From: Talpa occidentalis
Taxonomy: Eukaryota > Chordata > Mammalia > Eulipotyphla > Talpidae
DNA length: 64,000 nt
Direction of reading: 5' to 3'
Assembly: GCF_014898055.3 (NCBI RefSeq)
Contig: NW_023604861.1
Coordinates: 81,812,399-81,876,398 of the forward strand
Part shown: in pieces, positions 32,701-46,300 of the stretch
How positions within the stretch are numbered: position 1 is the stretch's first letter
Layout: each line of letters opens with the position of its first letter
The notes under the pieces: model-generated
Seen by the model: only the letters and a program-made list of their open reading frames with translations
Databases searched by the model: none
What the model was told of the DNA's origin: nothing
Translations under genes and position numbers: made by a program

Positions 32701-35700
32701 ACAGAATCATCTAGTTTTTATTATCACATCATGATTAATGCCATGATGAATTTAAAGCTTGTAAACATATCAGATAATAGTTCTACTTCTTTCCATTGGT
32801 TGTAAAATGGAACTTTTTTTAATTTATTTTTTAAGGTGGAAGCAGTTTAAAATGCAAAATAATTAAATTATGATGTATATTTTTTCTTAATTTTTAACCT
32901 AGTGGATGTTCCTTCAACTTGTGCCTTCTTGGAATGGATCTTTAAAACAGCTTTTGACTGAAACAGATGTCTGGTTTTCAAAAAGGAGAAAAGGTTTGCC
33001 TGATTTTCAATGGGAACTTTTTTTAAATTGTAGTTTATTAAAATCAGACCCTGGGCCTCCTGGTGGCACAAGGGGTTAAGTCTCAGCACTGTGAAGCTGT
33101 GGGCAGTCACTACAGCATAGTTTGATCCCTGCCCAGGGAGCTGGCCCAGCTGGCACACCAGACCTCTCCTATTTTGCCTGCTGTTCCCCTCAGCAGTGTA
33201 TTTCAGTTGATCCACCTGTTCTACTCCCTACTCTGTCTCTGGTGAATCCTGTCACCCCCTTTCCCCCCACACCTCTGGCCCACACCCAGCTCTTGTATGC
33301 ATAAATATATCTTTTTTAAAAAAATTAAATAGAATCAGACCCTGACCTTTTATAGACCTAGAATTTTAAGAGTTGGATAGGAACTTAGTTGTTATCTAAT
33401 TTACCCCCTCATTTACACTGAGAAAATTGATAAATGCCTTGCCTATTATTAACTGAGTTATTACTGCTTGACCTGACACCGTATTTAGATCCCCCACACT
33501 ATTGTTTTTTGAAATCACCAGTAAATCTTCACAGTTGCATTTATATTTTATTTGACTACATTGAATTGTCCCTAACAAATTAAACCCTGTCTATCAGGCA
33601 ACACTTCTTAACATGGGAGATCTATGGACGAGCTTCAGTATGTCACTTATACCCAAAAGTGGGTGCTGAGTTTTATATATATGTGTGTATGTTGCATGTA
33701 TTTTTAGGGAGGAGAGATTCTGTTACCTTCCACCAGATTCCCAGAGGAGACTGATCTAAAATGTGTTAAGATCAGGGCCTCCCCTGGTGGCTCACCGGTT
33801 GAGCACTGGGCTGCGAAGCTGCCCACAGCCTCTGCAGCGCCGGTTGGATCCCCGGCCATGGGCGAGGGTCCCACATGGCACGCAGACCTCACCTGCCATG
33901 CCCACTGCTCTCCTCAGCAGTGTATTTCGGTCCTTCTGCCTGTTCTGCTCCCCGCTCTGGCTCTGGTGAATTCTCTCACCCTCCCGTGCTTCTGACTGCA
34001 CCCAGTGCTTGCATAAATAAATAAATTAAATTAAAAAAAAAATAAAATGTGTTAAGATCAAGTGCCATAAGGTCTTATTTGGACAGAGATGAACTAAAGT
34101 ATTGATACTTACTTTTTGCTTTGCTAAAACAGATACAGAAAAAAAAATAATGACTTTATATTCCAAGAAGTTGATAAATTATAATCCTTAGTTCATGATT
34201 TTCTTAGTTCACATCATTTTTTGTCTATGTATGGCCACCTTTTTTATTTTTAATAATATATTGAACCTCCACAAAATAATCCTCAAGTACTAGAGCATTA
34301 ATAACTTAGCCTACTCATATACTTCTCTCCTGTTGTTCCTCTCTGACTTTCTCCAACCATTATCTTCAATTTAGTGTTCATTATCTCCGTGATTTAAAAA
34401 AAGACAAGTTACAACATTATGTATGTTTGTGTTAACATGGATAAAAAAGTGGTGTGCTGGTAAACCACCTTTATCTAAGAACAATCTTGATTTGTGGCAT
34501 TTCAAAAATTTCTATGATATAAATTCTCCCAACATGGCTGATTTTAAAATAACCACAGGACATTACTGAATGCAGGTTGGGGAGAAATGCATACCATCAA
34601 CTCCATTGAGCAAGTATGACCCAGCTCCAGCATACCACTGGACAATATATCATCTTATTTTAGTTAATACTGAACTATTTTATATTGTGGTTTTTTATTA
34701 TGATTTCCTTAAAAACTAAAGAGATTGAACAGCTCTAAATGTGTTTGTTGGCCATATATTTCCTTTTCTGTGAAATGTCTGTTCTAACTTAATACTATAT
34801 TTGTCTTAATGATTTATGGACATTCTTGATACATTCTTGATAACCAATCTTTGTCATAAATGTTATGTGTTGCACTTTCAGTTACTTTCCTAAAGGTGTC
34901 TTTTGATGAGAAGTTTATAGTTTTAAAATTTAGTACTTTTTGTGCCCTGCTTAAATGGATTTTTGTAGATATAGTGAGATTTCCTAACTTAAATCCAGAT
35001 AGATTATTTTTCTATCAAGCTCATGAACCAAAATATGTAAAGAACCATACCAATAAACTTTAACTTGATTTAAAATATAGTAAGTTTAAATTACACTTTA
35101 CAAAGTTATATAGACATTTAAATGACCAACAGATTAATTAAAAAAAAAACATATAGTTTGGTGCTACATTTTGGCGATTAAAGAGGGCTTAGAGAAGTAG
35201 AGGAGAGAAATTAAATTTAAAAAATAGTGGGGGAGAGAGAGAAAAACTGAAAGAAATGAGGAGTTTGGAGAAACTATAAAAATAAAAAAGGGCTCAATAG
35301 AAACAGTGGACGTTAAATAAATTTTCACATAAACTTATGCTCATTTAAACTCCAGATGGATTAATCACAGCAATCTATCAGGAGAGAAATTCTGTAGCCC
35401 AGGTTGCAGAAATTGAATTGGAAAGCTGCAGCTCACTTCTGGTTTTCCCTACTAGCCTCACCATCCCAGCCTAAATAATGTAAAAGTATATAGTTTAAGA
35501 TAAATTTTCAGGGAGACATTTATTCCACAAAACAAAATATAAATCTAATGCTCAGTTTTCCTACAAGAAAAGTAAAAGTTCATTTTAATTAGTTTTATAA
35601 AAATTTATAAAAATGATGAATACTTAGGAAATAGGAGAGAAAAAAATAACTCAGGGTCTCCTCACCCATTATATTTAACTATTTTTCTCAGGTTTTCCTA

Positions 35701-37329
35701 ATTGACTTTCCAGTATATGTAAGTCAGGATTACAAGAAGCAATAGATATTTAGAAATTTTCTACACAGACATAGGAATTAGTTTTGAATTTGGTGCAATT
35801 TTGACAGCTACAATCTTTAAAGCATACTTCTTTAACTCCTTGAATTCTTTATTATTTTTTTTAAGATTTATTTATTTATTTATACACGCACCGGGTACAG
35901 TCAGAAGCACGGGAGGGTGAGCGAATTCACCAGAGCCAGAGCGGGGAGCAGAACAGGCAGACTGACAAAATACACTGCTGACGGGAGCAGCAGGCGTAGC
36001 AGGAGAGGTCTGCGCGCAATGTGGGAACCTCACCCATGGCAGGGGATCAAACCGGCGCTCAACCGCTGCGCCACCAGGGGAGGCCCACTCCTTGAATTCT
36101 TTAAAAAAAAGTAAATGAGTCAATCTTTCCTCTGTCTTTAAAGAAATGGCTTCATGAGGTAATTTCTAGGTTTCTAGAAGAAAATCTAGCATTAGATTTT
36201 TATAGCTTATTTGTGTGATGGAGCACCTCTAAGACCATAATGGTATTGCTGGTATACATCACAAAAATGGCACATTTAATTCAACACATGAGGTAGAACT
36301 AATGCTAGTTACTATAAAAATAAGAAAGACATAAATCCACTGTTAGATGCCCGTTACACAATAAGTGAAGTTAATTATTAGTTTTTTTTTAATGTGTCTA
36401 CTACTTGTTTGTTTTCTTTGATTCTAGGTAGGCACCAAAAGAATATAAAAAATATGTGAGATAAAAATTTGAAAATTGTGAAAATTATTTTCATTAGCTT
36501 AGCTGTCATTTTGCAGTTTTCAGGAAACAAATTCTGTTAGTGGACAACGACTCCTTTTTGATTCACAGAAAACCTGTTTTCCTTGCGAAGTGTGATTTAA
36601 GGCATAATAGTCAATAATAGCAACTCTCAACTTTTTTCCCTATTCTCTATAGTAACAGGGCTTAGTAAGTACACTCCCATAGGTAGACCTTCTTCAATAG
36701 AAAATAAGCTAGGAATATCTACAAGACCCTCTTTAATAGCATTAACTCTAGGCCTTTCCGTCCCACTCCTGAAGGCACATTAGAATGCAACTGAAAGTAG
36801 CTATTTTTAGAAATTACCTTAAAATCTCACTAAAAGACAAAAATTCATATTCTTCATAAACTTGAATTCCTTTAATAATAAATATTACCCAGGTATCGCA
36901 AATCTATGACTATAATGTCTTTGTATCTTATTTTGTATTTTAATAGATAATTACTTAGTGTTCATTACATGTAGCTAAAACATAAATTAGAAGAATCCCA
37001 AGAAATGTTCATGCCCTTTGTATTTTTGTAAGGACCCTTGAGGAAAGCATATGGGCTCTAGAGTTTTGCTGGAGTGTTCAGTCCTTGGACGAAGGAATAC
37101 CCATAACTCTACCTGCAATTCTTTAGCCTTCCTTTCCCATCTTGCTACACTGTAAGCTCCTAATCCCAGAAAGGTATATGGCTGAATTCCCAACCCACAG
37201 GTGTATTTAGGAACAAAGTTAATTTCCTGGGGGATATTTTTCTAAATCATCCCAAGTTTTTATCCACACACCTGAGGTATATAAAATCCTTGGAAACTTT
37301 GAAACTAGCTAAGTTATATCCTAATGGGG

Positions 37330-37363
<34 letters not shown>

Positions 37364-40300
37364 CTGTCTGTCTGTCCATGCACATGAAAACATTTAAGAA
37401 TAAAATAAATTAGCAGATTCAAAAAAAATGACTAATTTAAATTTTTAATTTTTAATAGATTTTGAAGGTGTGACCTTTCTTGAAACTGAGCAAGGAAAAC
37501 CGTTTATGTCAGTATTCAGACACTTAAGGTTACAGTATATTATCAGTGATTTGGCCTCTGCAAGGATTATTGAACAAGATTCTCTAGTTCCTTCAGGTAA
37601 GAGAACATGGTTAAATTATGATATTAAGTTGTACGTCTTTCATTATAATAGTAATTGATACATATATATCATAGAAAAGAATAATGAAGAAAATAGAAGT
37701 TATCCTTAATCCCAATAAGATATACATATTTTATTTTTTTATTTTTTTTAAAGATTTATTATTTTTTTTAAACATTTATTTATTGATTGATTGATACATA
37801 CATATAAGCACTGGGTACAGTCAGAAGCGCGGGAGGGCGAGAGAATTCACCAGAGCCAGAGCGGGGAGCAGAGCAGGCAGAAGGACCGAAGTACACTGCT
37901 GAGGGGAGCAGCGGGCGGCAGGAGAGGTCTGCGCGCCATGTGGGACCCTCCTCCGGTGGCCAGGGAGCAGCCGGGAATCGAACCGGTGCTGCAGAGGCTG
38001 AGGGCAGTTTCGCAACCCAGCGCTCAACCGCTGCGCCACTGGGGAGGCCCAAAGGTTTATTTATTTTATACAAGATCTGGGGTACAGGCCAGATGCGCGG
38101 GAGGGTTGAGAGGATTCACCAGAGACAGAGCGGGGAACAGACCAGGCAGACGGACGAAATACACTGCTGAGGGGAGCAGCGGGCGAGACAGGGGAGGTCT
38201 GCTGCGCCATGTGGGATTCTCGCCGGCCGGCGGGATCGAACCCACGCTGCAGAGGCTGCAGACAGCTTCACAGTGCGGCACTCGACCGCCTGCGCCGCCA
38301 GGGAGGCCCCTAGATATAAATATTTTATACCATTGCTAGTACCTGGTGTATATAGCACATACTAAAACTATTATAGAACTGTTACACTGTCAGAAATATC
38401 ATCTTCACAGAAACCCTTACCCTTTCATTGGTGTAATAATAGATGCCAACACCAATTACATATTCTAATCATACTTCCTTTTAAGGTGCTTTAGAAATGG
38501 ATTTTGAAGTAGGTTAAAAAAAGTTATTTCTAAAGTAGTTTAGGTGTGTCTGTGATGCAAGTCGACAAGCTTTATATTTTTGGAATACAAGATGGTACAA
38601 GTATTTCTAGTCTGAGATATTTATTCAGTATAAGATTAGAAAGAATTTAGAGTCTTATGTTTCTGACCAGATTTCAGCCTTTTTTCTTCTGACTTAAAGT
38701 TGCAGCATAGGACTTTTTTCTCTTTTTCCTTCCCCCACATTCACTTTAGAATGCTGCATCTTATACATCTAAATGGATATATAGGTTTTCCTACATATCC
38801 AAATAAAAGTTACAGTTATATAAGCACAATATAAATTAATATTACATCCCATGCTGTTAGGGAGGGGCAAAAGGTGACCACATAGCTTATTGTTATCAAG
38901 GCAGATTGGTATATGCTGTCAATAGCAGTATATCCTGGATTTGAAACAAAAATAAATTTACTTTGCTAAAATTCATTTCTCCTTTTTCAGAAATACTTCC
39001 AAACATGTTAAGATTATTCAAAGTTTTATATTCAGCAATCTGGGGAGTTTTCTTACATCTGCTTTGATCATCTTTAGATCAAGAATCTTAGAAATGTATT
39101 CCAAGTTAAATTAGGACTTTGTATAGAAGCATTGCATTTTAGGATTCAGCTGTGTCAGTCACAGTTAAACTCCATTATTCAGTGGAATTTGATTTATCAT
39201 AGGCCAGGTCATTAAATCTGTTTTATTCCATACTCTCATTGTCATATGTCCCTCTCTCCTTGATAACTCTTACATCTTAGTGCTATTTCTCCGAAAACCT
39301 TTCTATTGAGTGCTCTGAAACCAATCTCTCATATCTTCCTTCTGTTTCCTCCATTTATTTAGCTCCTCAGAAGATACTCTCTTCCCTCTGTAGAGGACAT
39401 TGTCTTTTAATACACTCTACCAATATGCAGCTAAGAAGCCAGATAGTTGTGGGCCTAGCTCTCAATACCCTTTCCAAACTATTAGTGCATATGATTTGAA
39501 CTCACCCTCTGGCCTTTTTTTCATGATCCCCAGATCATTCCTCCACATTCATTTAATACTTGGACACCTGGTTTACCATCTGTCTCTCCACCTCTGTCCA
39601 GTCACATAATATATTGACATGATTAATATATTAATTTATATTGTGATTTAAGTACAATATAAATTAACATTACATCCCATGCTGTTAGGGAGGGGCAATA
39701 CCTTAGCTTTAATACCCTAGCTTTCTAGGGTAATTAGGGTAATACCCTTTCTAGGGTAATACCCTAGAAATACCCTAGCTTTCTAGTAATTTGACCTCAA
39801 CTCTAGTTACATTTGTTTGCTAAACATTAGGCATTTGCCATCCATGGAAACACCATGAACCTTGTAATCCAGAAGTTTTCAGGATCAGAAATCCAGTCAT
39901 TTTCAGGCTACTCATAACCTTCTAGGTGTTCATCATCTCATTACTTTTTACATTGTTGTTTGATTTCAAATCCATTTAAGTCCTCCATTTTCTGCCAGTC
40001 TTTCAAACCACTCTTGCCTTTTTTGGGCCTGCATTTCATAATAGATTATATAAGCCATTCTCTTACCCCTTCAACTCTGTCTTTTTACGTGGCAAAATCC
40101 TAAAACTAAATTAAATTCTTTTTTGCTATACCTTCTGCTCTGTGATCAGTACTGCAGTGAAGTATCCTACAACTCTGTTTTGGTGCCACTGCACATTCAC
40201 ATTTCAATGCTCAGCCTGGATCTTGGGACTCTGTACTATTTAAGTTTGGTCATTCCTCTTTTTCACTCACTTAAGTAATTATGACAAACCTCTGCCATTC

Positions 40301-43300
40301 TGTTCCAGTTTCCTATCCAATCATCTCACTGTCAATACAGGAATTATTCTTTTTTTTATATAAATCCGAGGTAACCAGGGAATAATTTATTCCAATTCCT
40401 AATCTGCCTCTCCTGTCCCAGAGGTTAAGGTGGTCTCTTTGCCTGTTCAAACCAACCTTCTACTGTGTTCTTCATCTTGTCACTTTGTTCTGGAATTTTC
40501 TTTTATCATTTCAGCTGTATCTTCAGCCTTTTCCCCACCTAGTCTCCCTCAGCCTATTAATATGGTCAAATTCTTTTATTAAAAAGAGATTTTTTTTTAA
40601 ACCCCCACAGCAACTATTTTCTCCCCTGTAAAGCACTTTCTTCAGAGTAGTCTACAGATACCTTCTCTTTAGCTTTTCACCATTTCTCACATTGTCTTTG
40701 CTCACACTACTTTACTGAAATTTCAGTAAAATTTTGGATTGCCCTATTTGTAAAATCTAGTGGCCTTGTTTTCATCTTATTTTAACTGTGCTACTTTAGT
40801 GTAGAAATACTCTTCTCATTCTTTTCTTCTCTCTCTCTGATTGATCCTTCTCTATTTATTTTATACATTGCTCTTACTCTGCCCACATCTTAACTTCCTG
40901 AAAGTGCCCTTGACACATTGATCTTTTCATTCTGTGTGGTGTTCCAGAGTGATTGCTTTCATACACATGATTTATTAAGATTCCAGCTTGACCTTTTCCC
41001 TGAGTTTCATTCTTGGATATTCATCTAATGACTAGTTCAGTTCATCTGTTCAAAATGGTACTTAATTTTCCCCTGCAGCTGTATTGCCATCCCACCTTTT
41101 TTCTTTCTCTGATCCCTGTTTCAGGCATCAACATCATTAGTAAAAAAGGCAAAACACTAAAAGTGATCCTTACACTGCTTCTAAACTCTTCTTTCAATGT
41201 CCATTCACCAAGTTTTATAGATTTTCCAAAGATAATTCTCAAAAATCATCTCCTTCTCTTACCTACTACCACTCCCTTATTTAAGACTTTTTCTTCTCTT
41301 ACTCATGACTCTAGTGAAGAATGTATCTGTGTCCTTGTTGGACTATGAGCTATGTTTTCATCTGTTTTACCTACAGTCCATAACATAGTATATAACAAGT
41401 AGTAGGCACTCAGTTTGAGTGAACTAAAATTGTTTTCTAAAGCATATTAACTTACATATGGCCTAATAGTGCATTTACTTTACCAAATAAGTTTGAGTTC
41501 TTGTTCCTAATACAATAACTTTCAAAGTGAGGGGAAAAGTATCTCAATATATGTAGAATCTTCAGTGTCTCAGGATGTATGCCAAATTGTGCATTTAATG
41601 TCTATTATATAATAAAATCTTTGATGTTTATCAAGGCAATTGCTTCCATTTCTAGATAACATGTAACTATTCTATCAAGTAGTGAGAAGCAGAGCTCAAG
41701 TACAATCCCAAGTCTTTCTTGTTGCCCATATTGTTTTCACTAAACCTGACTGATTACTTAAAAGTATTATATGTTTGATATCTTCAAGTTTGTTTAGGGA
41801 ATTTTAAAAACATGAACAATAACTTTGAATCACTAATCTTTTGAGCATACTTAATTGGTATTTGATAACAAATTAATATATTGTCCCTTATTTTGCATTA
41901 CGGGCAAAAAAATGGATATTCTTACAACTTTTTTTAAATCAGGTATTACTGTTGGAATGATGAAATATCTAATATTTCTGTAAGTTGAAGTGAGATAATT
42001 TTAAAGGAGTATGAGTTTTATGAAAGTAAGTCACTTAAAATAAAAAGGTATGTAGTGCATGTAATTTTATTTAGAAAATAGCTTTGAATTACTCAGTGCA
42101 GAAAATTTGTTGTCTTTTGGAACTAGATTTTTAGATTATTATACCTGAGTACCTTTGAGCCAAACTTCTCTATAATTTTATATTAATTTAGATTTTTAAG
42201 TTATTATACCTGAGTACCTTTGAGCCAAACTTCTCTATAATTTTATATTAATTTATACATAGGGTCTTTTCTTATTTATCCATATAAGAATTTTTTTATT
42301 ATATAAGCTTTCTGTCCTTCATCTTCATGACCTACCTTTGACTTAGGTGTTTAATATACAGTTAACCTTTTAAGCTGTCTTTACATGTAAGCTTTGCTTG
42401 TTGTAAATAAGTTTTTGTGTGTGTACCTGATAATACAGTTTTCTTTCACTTAATACTAGGCAAACCAAAAAATACCATTTTTTTAATTTGTAAATATAAA
42501 ACATTAAATTTTCAAGCAGTACATTTTTTTAAAGATATATATATATATATACAAGCACTGGGTACAGTCAGAAGCGCGGGAGGGTGAGAGAATTCACCAG
42601 AGCCAGAGCGGGGAGCAGAGCAGGCAGAAGGACCGAAGTACACTGCTGAGGGGAGCAGCAGGCATCAGGAGAGGTCTGCGCACCATGTGGGACCCGCCTC
42701 CAGTGGCCAGGGAGCAGCCGGGGATCAAACCGGCGCTGCAAAGGCTGTGGGCAGCTTCACAACCCAGCGCTCTACCGCTGCGCCACCAGGGAGGCCCTCA
42801 AGCAGTACATTTTTGAAGGCTCCCTTCCTCGTACCCTTTCTGTAAGATTAAAAAAAAATAATCTAAATATATTCATTCTAACTTAGAAAGTTTATTTGTA
42901 TTAGAAAAACACTATGTTTATATTCAAAACTGCTGTAGACTAGACCTGTAGCTGCTAATTCATGGCTCTGTCAGACTACCTTTATATGTGCCCATTTTGA
43001 ATTTTTATTTTGGACTTTGATCAACTTTAAAATAAGTACTTAAGGGCCTCCCTAGTGGCGCAGGCAGTTGAGCACAGCGCTGTGAAGCTGTCCGCAGCCT
43101 CTGCAGTGCCGGTTCAATCCCCACCAGCCTCGGAGCAAACCTCTCTTATCTCGCCCGCTACTCCCCTCAGCAGTGTACTTTGGTCAATCTGCCTGTTCTG
43201 TTCCCCACTCTGTCTCTGGTGAATCTTCTCACCCTCCTGCGCTTCTGGCCTGTACCCTGGCTCTTGTATAAAAAATAATAATAATAATAACTTTTCAAAA

Positions 43301-46300
43301 ATATAAAGTACTTAAACTTATTCTCACTATGTGGAATTTTCTTGAAAGGTACCTTTTCAAAATCTTTACACTAAACACTAACTTTGCCAAAAAGGATTCT
43401 GCAAACTCTGCTTAATGTACCTGCCTTTTGGAGTTCTGATGGTATATAGTCATATTAAAAATTCTCTTTAAAGGAACCCGCTTCACTTTTTTCCTTTCAT
43501 TACATGTTTTTCAAATTTATTTTAGCAGAGATTCTTTTTGTTCCCTTGTATTAGATGCCAACATTTCATTTGAATTATATTACTTATTTTGGGCCTGCTG
43601 CTACTGAATGAACTATCTGTGACCAGAAAGATTTCTAGCTTGACATTAAAGTTACTAGAACTTAAATTTTAAAGCGTTTTCATGGGCTGCATCTTACACG
43701 ATATTCAGGAATTTCATGTGTGTTTCCATTTCATTCCATTTTAATTTATACAATAGCTGGGGTACAGGCCAGAGGCACTGGAGGTGAGAGGATTCACCAG
43801 AGACAGAGCAGGGAGCAGAACAGGCAGACATACTGAAAGCACTGCTGAGGGCAGCAGCTGGCGAGACAGGAGAGGTCTGCCATGCCATGTGGGAATCTCC
43901 CTGGCTGGCTGGGAATCGAACCCTGCTGCAGAGGCTGTGGACAGCTTCACAGCACTGCTCTCAACCCACTGCACCACCAAGGAGACCCCTTCTTCCAATT
44001 TTAAATGAACCATGAAAAAACCATAGTCTGTGACTAGATCAATGAATTTCAAATTGCAGATATAACCATTAGTGAGTTTAGAAATATTTTAATGAGAACA
44101 GACCCATTTTTTTGTTTGCTTTTAATAAAATACAGGACAGAATTTTAAAATCCAAGTGCATTGCAAATAAAGCTATGTATGTATGTATGTATACTGAATC
44201 ATATAAACTTTTGTTAAAGTCTTTACCTACTGAAGCCAAATTGTCTGTGGCCTTGCCATTTCTCAGTTATTTCTCATAACAGCAAGAATTTTATTTTGGA
44301 AAAAAAAAAAAGACATATCCAAATAGTTTTCCAGAAAGGCATTAATAAATCAGTGAAATCATCTAGATACTTTATTAAGACTTACAGAGTGAGGCCTGCC
44401 AGGTGGCGCAAGGGTTAAAACGCAACCTATGTAGCTATCCGCAGCCATTGCAGCATGAGTTTGATCCCCAGCCAGGGAGCTACCCACATGGTGCAGCAGA
44501 CCTCTCCTGACTCGCCCACTGCTCCCCTCAGCAGTGTATTTCAGTCTATCTGCCTGTTCTGTTCCTCACTCTGTCTCTGGTGACTTCTCTCGCTGCCCCG
44601 CCTCCCCCGCATACCTCTGGCCTGTACCCCAGTTCTTGTATGCATAAATAAATCTTTAAAAAAAAAAAAAAGAATTAGAGTGAAAATCTAGACTTATATC
44701 ACACTATGGGTTTCCCCTTTCCTTTAGATAGAGATTGAGAAATCATTTAATTTTAAAATATAGAAAATTTAACCTTTAGGTAGGGACTAAATAAGAGCAG
44801 AAAAATAAATATGGCTCTAAGCCAGTTCTACTTATATTTTTAATAAATCTGTTTTAATATAAAATACTGAAAATTTCAGTTTTTATAGATTTGTGGGAGA
44901 AACAACATATAGTCATTATTTAAGGAAAATATAATTTTTATTCCATTTAGACTAAATTAAAATCTTTTAGTAATAGTGATCTAAATTTAATATGCCAAAA
45001 TTACTTCTTGAATGTATGATTCACCCTATTTAGAATTTTCCACTAATTGTCATTTTTAGATAATTCAATACAGGGATAATCCATTATTCGATTTTCTGTT
45101 AAAAACTTCTGTAGAAATTGAAATACTAGGCCTCCCCGGGGGCACAGAGGGTTGTGAAGTTGTCCGCAGCCTCTGCAGTGCTGGTTCAATTCCTGGCCGG
45201 CCAGGGAGATTCCCACATGGCGTGGCAGACCTCTCCTGCCGCCCTCTGCTCCCCTCAGCAGTGTATTTCCATCCTTCTGCCAATTTTGCTCCCTGCTCTG
45301 TCTCTGGTAAATTCTCTCAACCTCCCATGCCTCTGGCTTGTACCCCAGCACTTGTATAAATAAATCTTTAAGAAAAAAAAAAAAAAGTTGAAAATACTGC
45401 TTTAGGTATAAACAAAACAAGATGTTCACTCCATTACAGCCTATTTGTAAAATATAAATTACCAACTTTATTTGTTGCTTTTTCAAATGAATTTAGAAAT
45501 GGTCATAATCTTACCTAAATATTTTTTGCTCCTCCATAGTTCTTATTCTTATATATATATATATATTTACATTTTAGAATGGTTATCTTCTGTATATAAA
45601 CAGCAGTGGCTTGCTATGCTTCGGGCAGAACAAGACAGTGAGGTGGGGTAAGTATATTATACCATCCTTCAATAAAAAACTTACTTGCTTTGAATTTTTT
45701 TAATGTATTCATTAGATTAAAAAGTCAAGAGCTATTGAAGGTAGAGAAATCATAGTAAACTTCTATTTCTATAACATCAGTCTGATCTTTCTGGTCAGTT
45801 AGATAGTATAATGACATGTTTGATTGTCATTTGCTATGTTGAATCATTCATATACTTTGTTTCATTTAAATTATTTTCTTTCAAGATATTAGAATATTAC
45901 TTGAAGAATGCTTTCATAAAGCATGATTATCATATTTACATGTAGGTAGAGCTAATTTTTTTGTTTATGGTAGTCTTATTAATGTAAAGTTTTTGGAGAT
46001 CTCTGAGTCTAAAATGAATTAACATTTGGTTACAAATGCCTTCCCCAGAAGCACTTGACCCCTACAAAATATTTTTGTACTTACTTTAAGGAAAAATATA
46101 TCGTGCTTTGCAATTCACAGATACTAGTACTTCCACATTTGTTATCTGATGTTTAACTATCTCCTTAGAATATACAATGTAATGAAATAATCCATCTGTG
46201 AGTATGTAGTGTAGGCCTTAAGTTCATTTTTTTGCCCTTGATCACTCTTAATCCATTTTTGTACTCCAAAGAAATTTCTAAAATAATGGCCTATTTATGT

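Larger units (their letters stand above)
31435..37458. other. GMCL1 introns 7 and 8 (either side of exon 8)
   Basis: MIR copies at 31870-32030 and 32235-32495; SINEs at 33053, 33775 and 35851; L1 on the minus strand at 34680-35060; TG/TCTG microsatellite at 37331-37376 close to exon 9. 34100-34670, 35070-35830 and 36100-37320 show nothing recognised. Confidence 0.6.
37597..45577. other. GMCL1 intron 9
   Basis: Nested SINE pair (37735-38310), a dispersed 47-bp duplication (38826, 39651), a LINE-2-like pyrimidine-rich block (40270-41430), a 65-bp tandem duplication (42125-42254), and SINEs at 42530, 43044, 43745, 44393 and 45128. The pyrimidine-rich 39180-39620 may be LINE-2 too. Confidence 0.6.

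Noticed and set aside
37791..38339. 182-residue open frame
   Set aside because: Translation of two adjacent SINEs; the same peptide pieces appear throughout the window.
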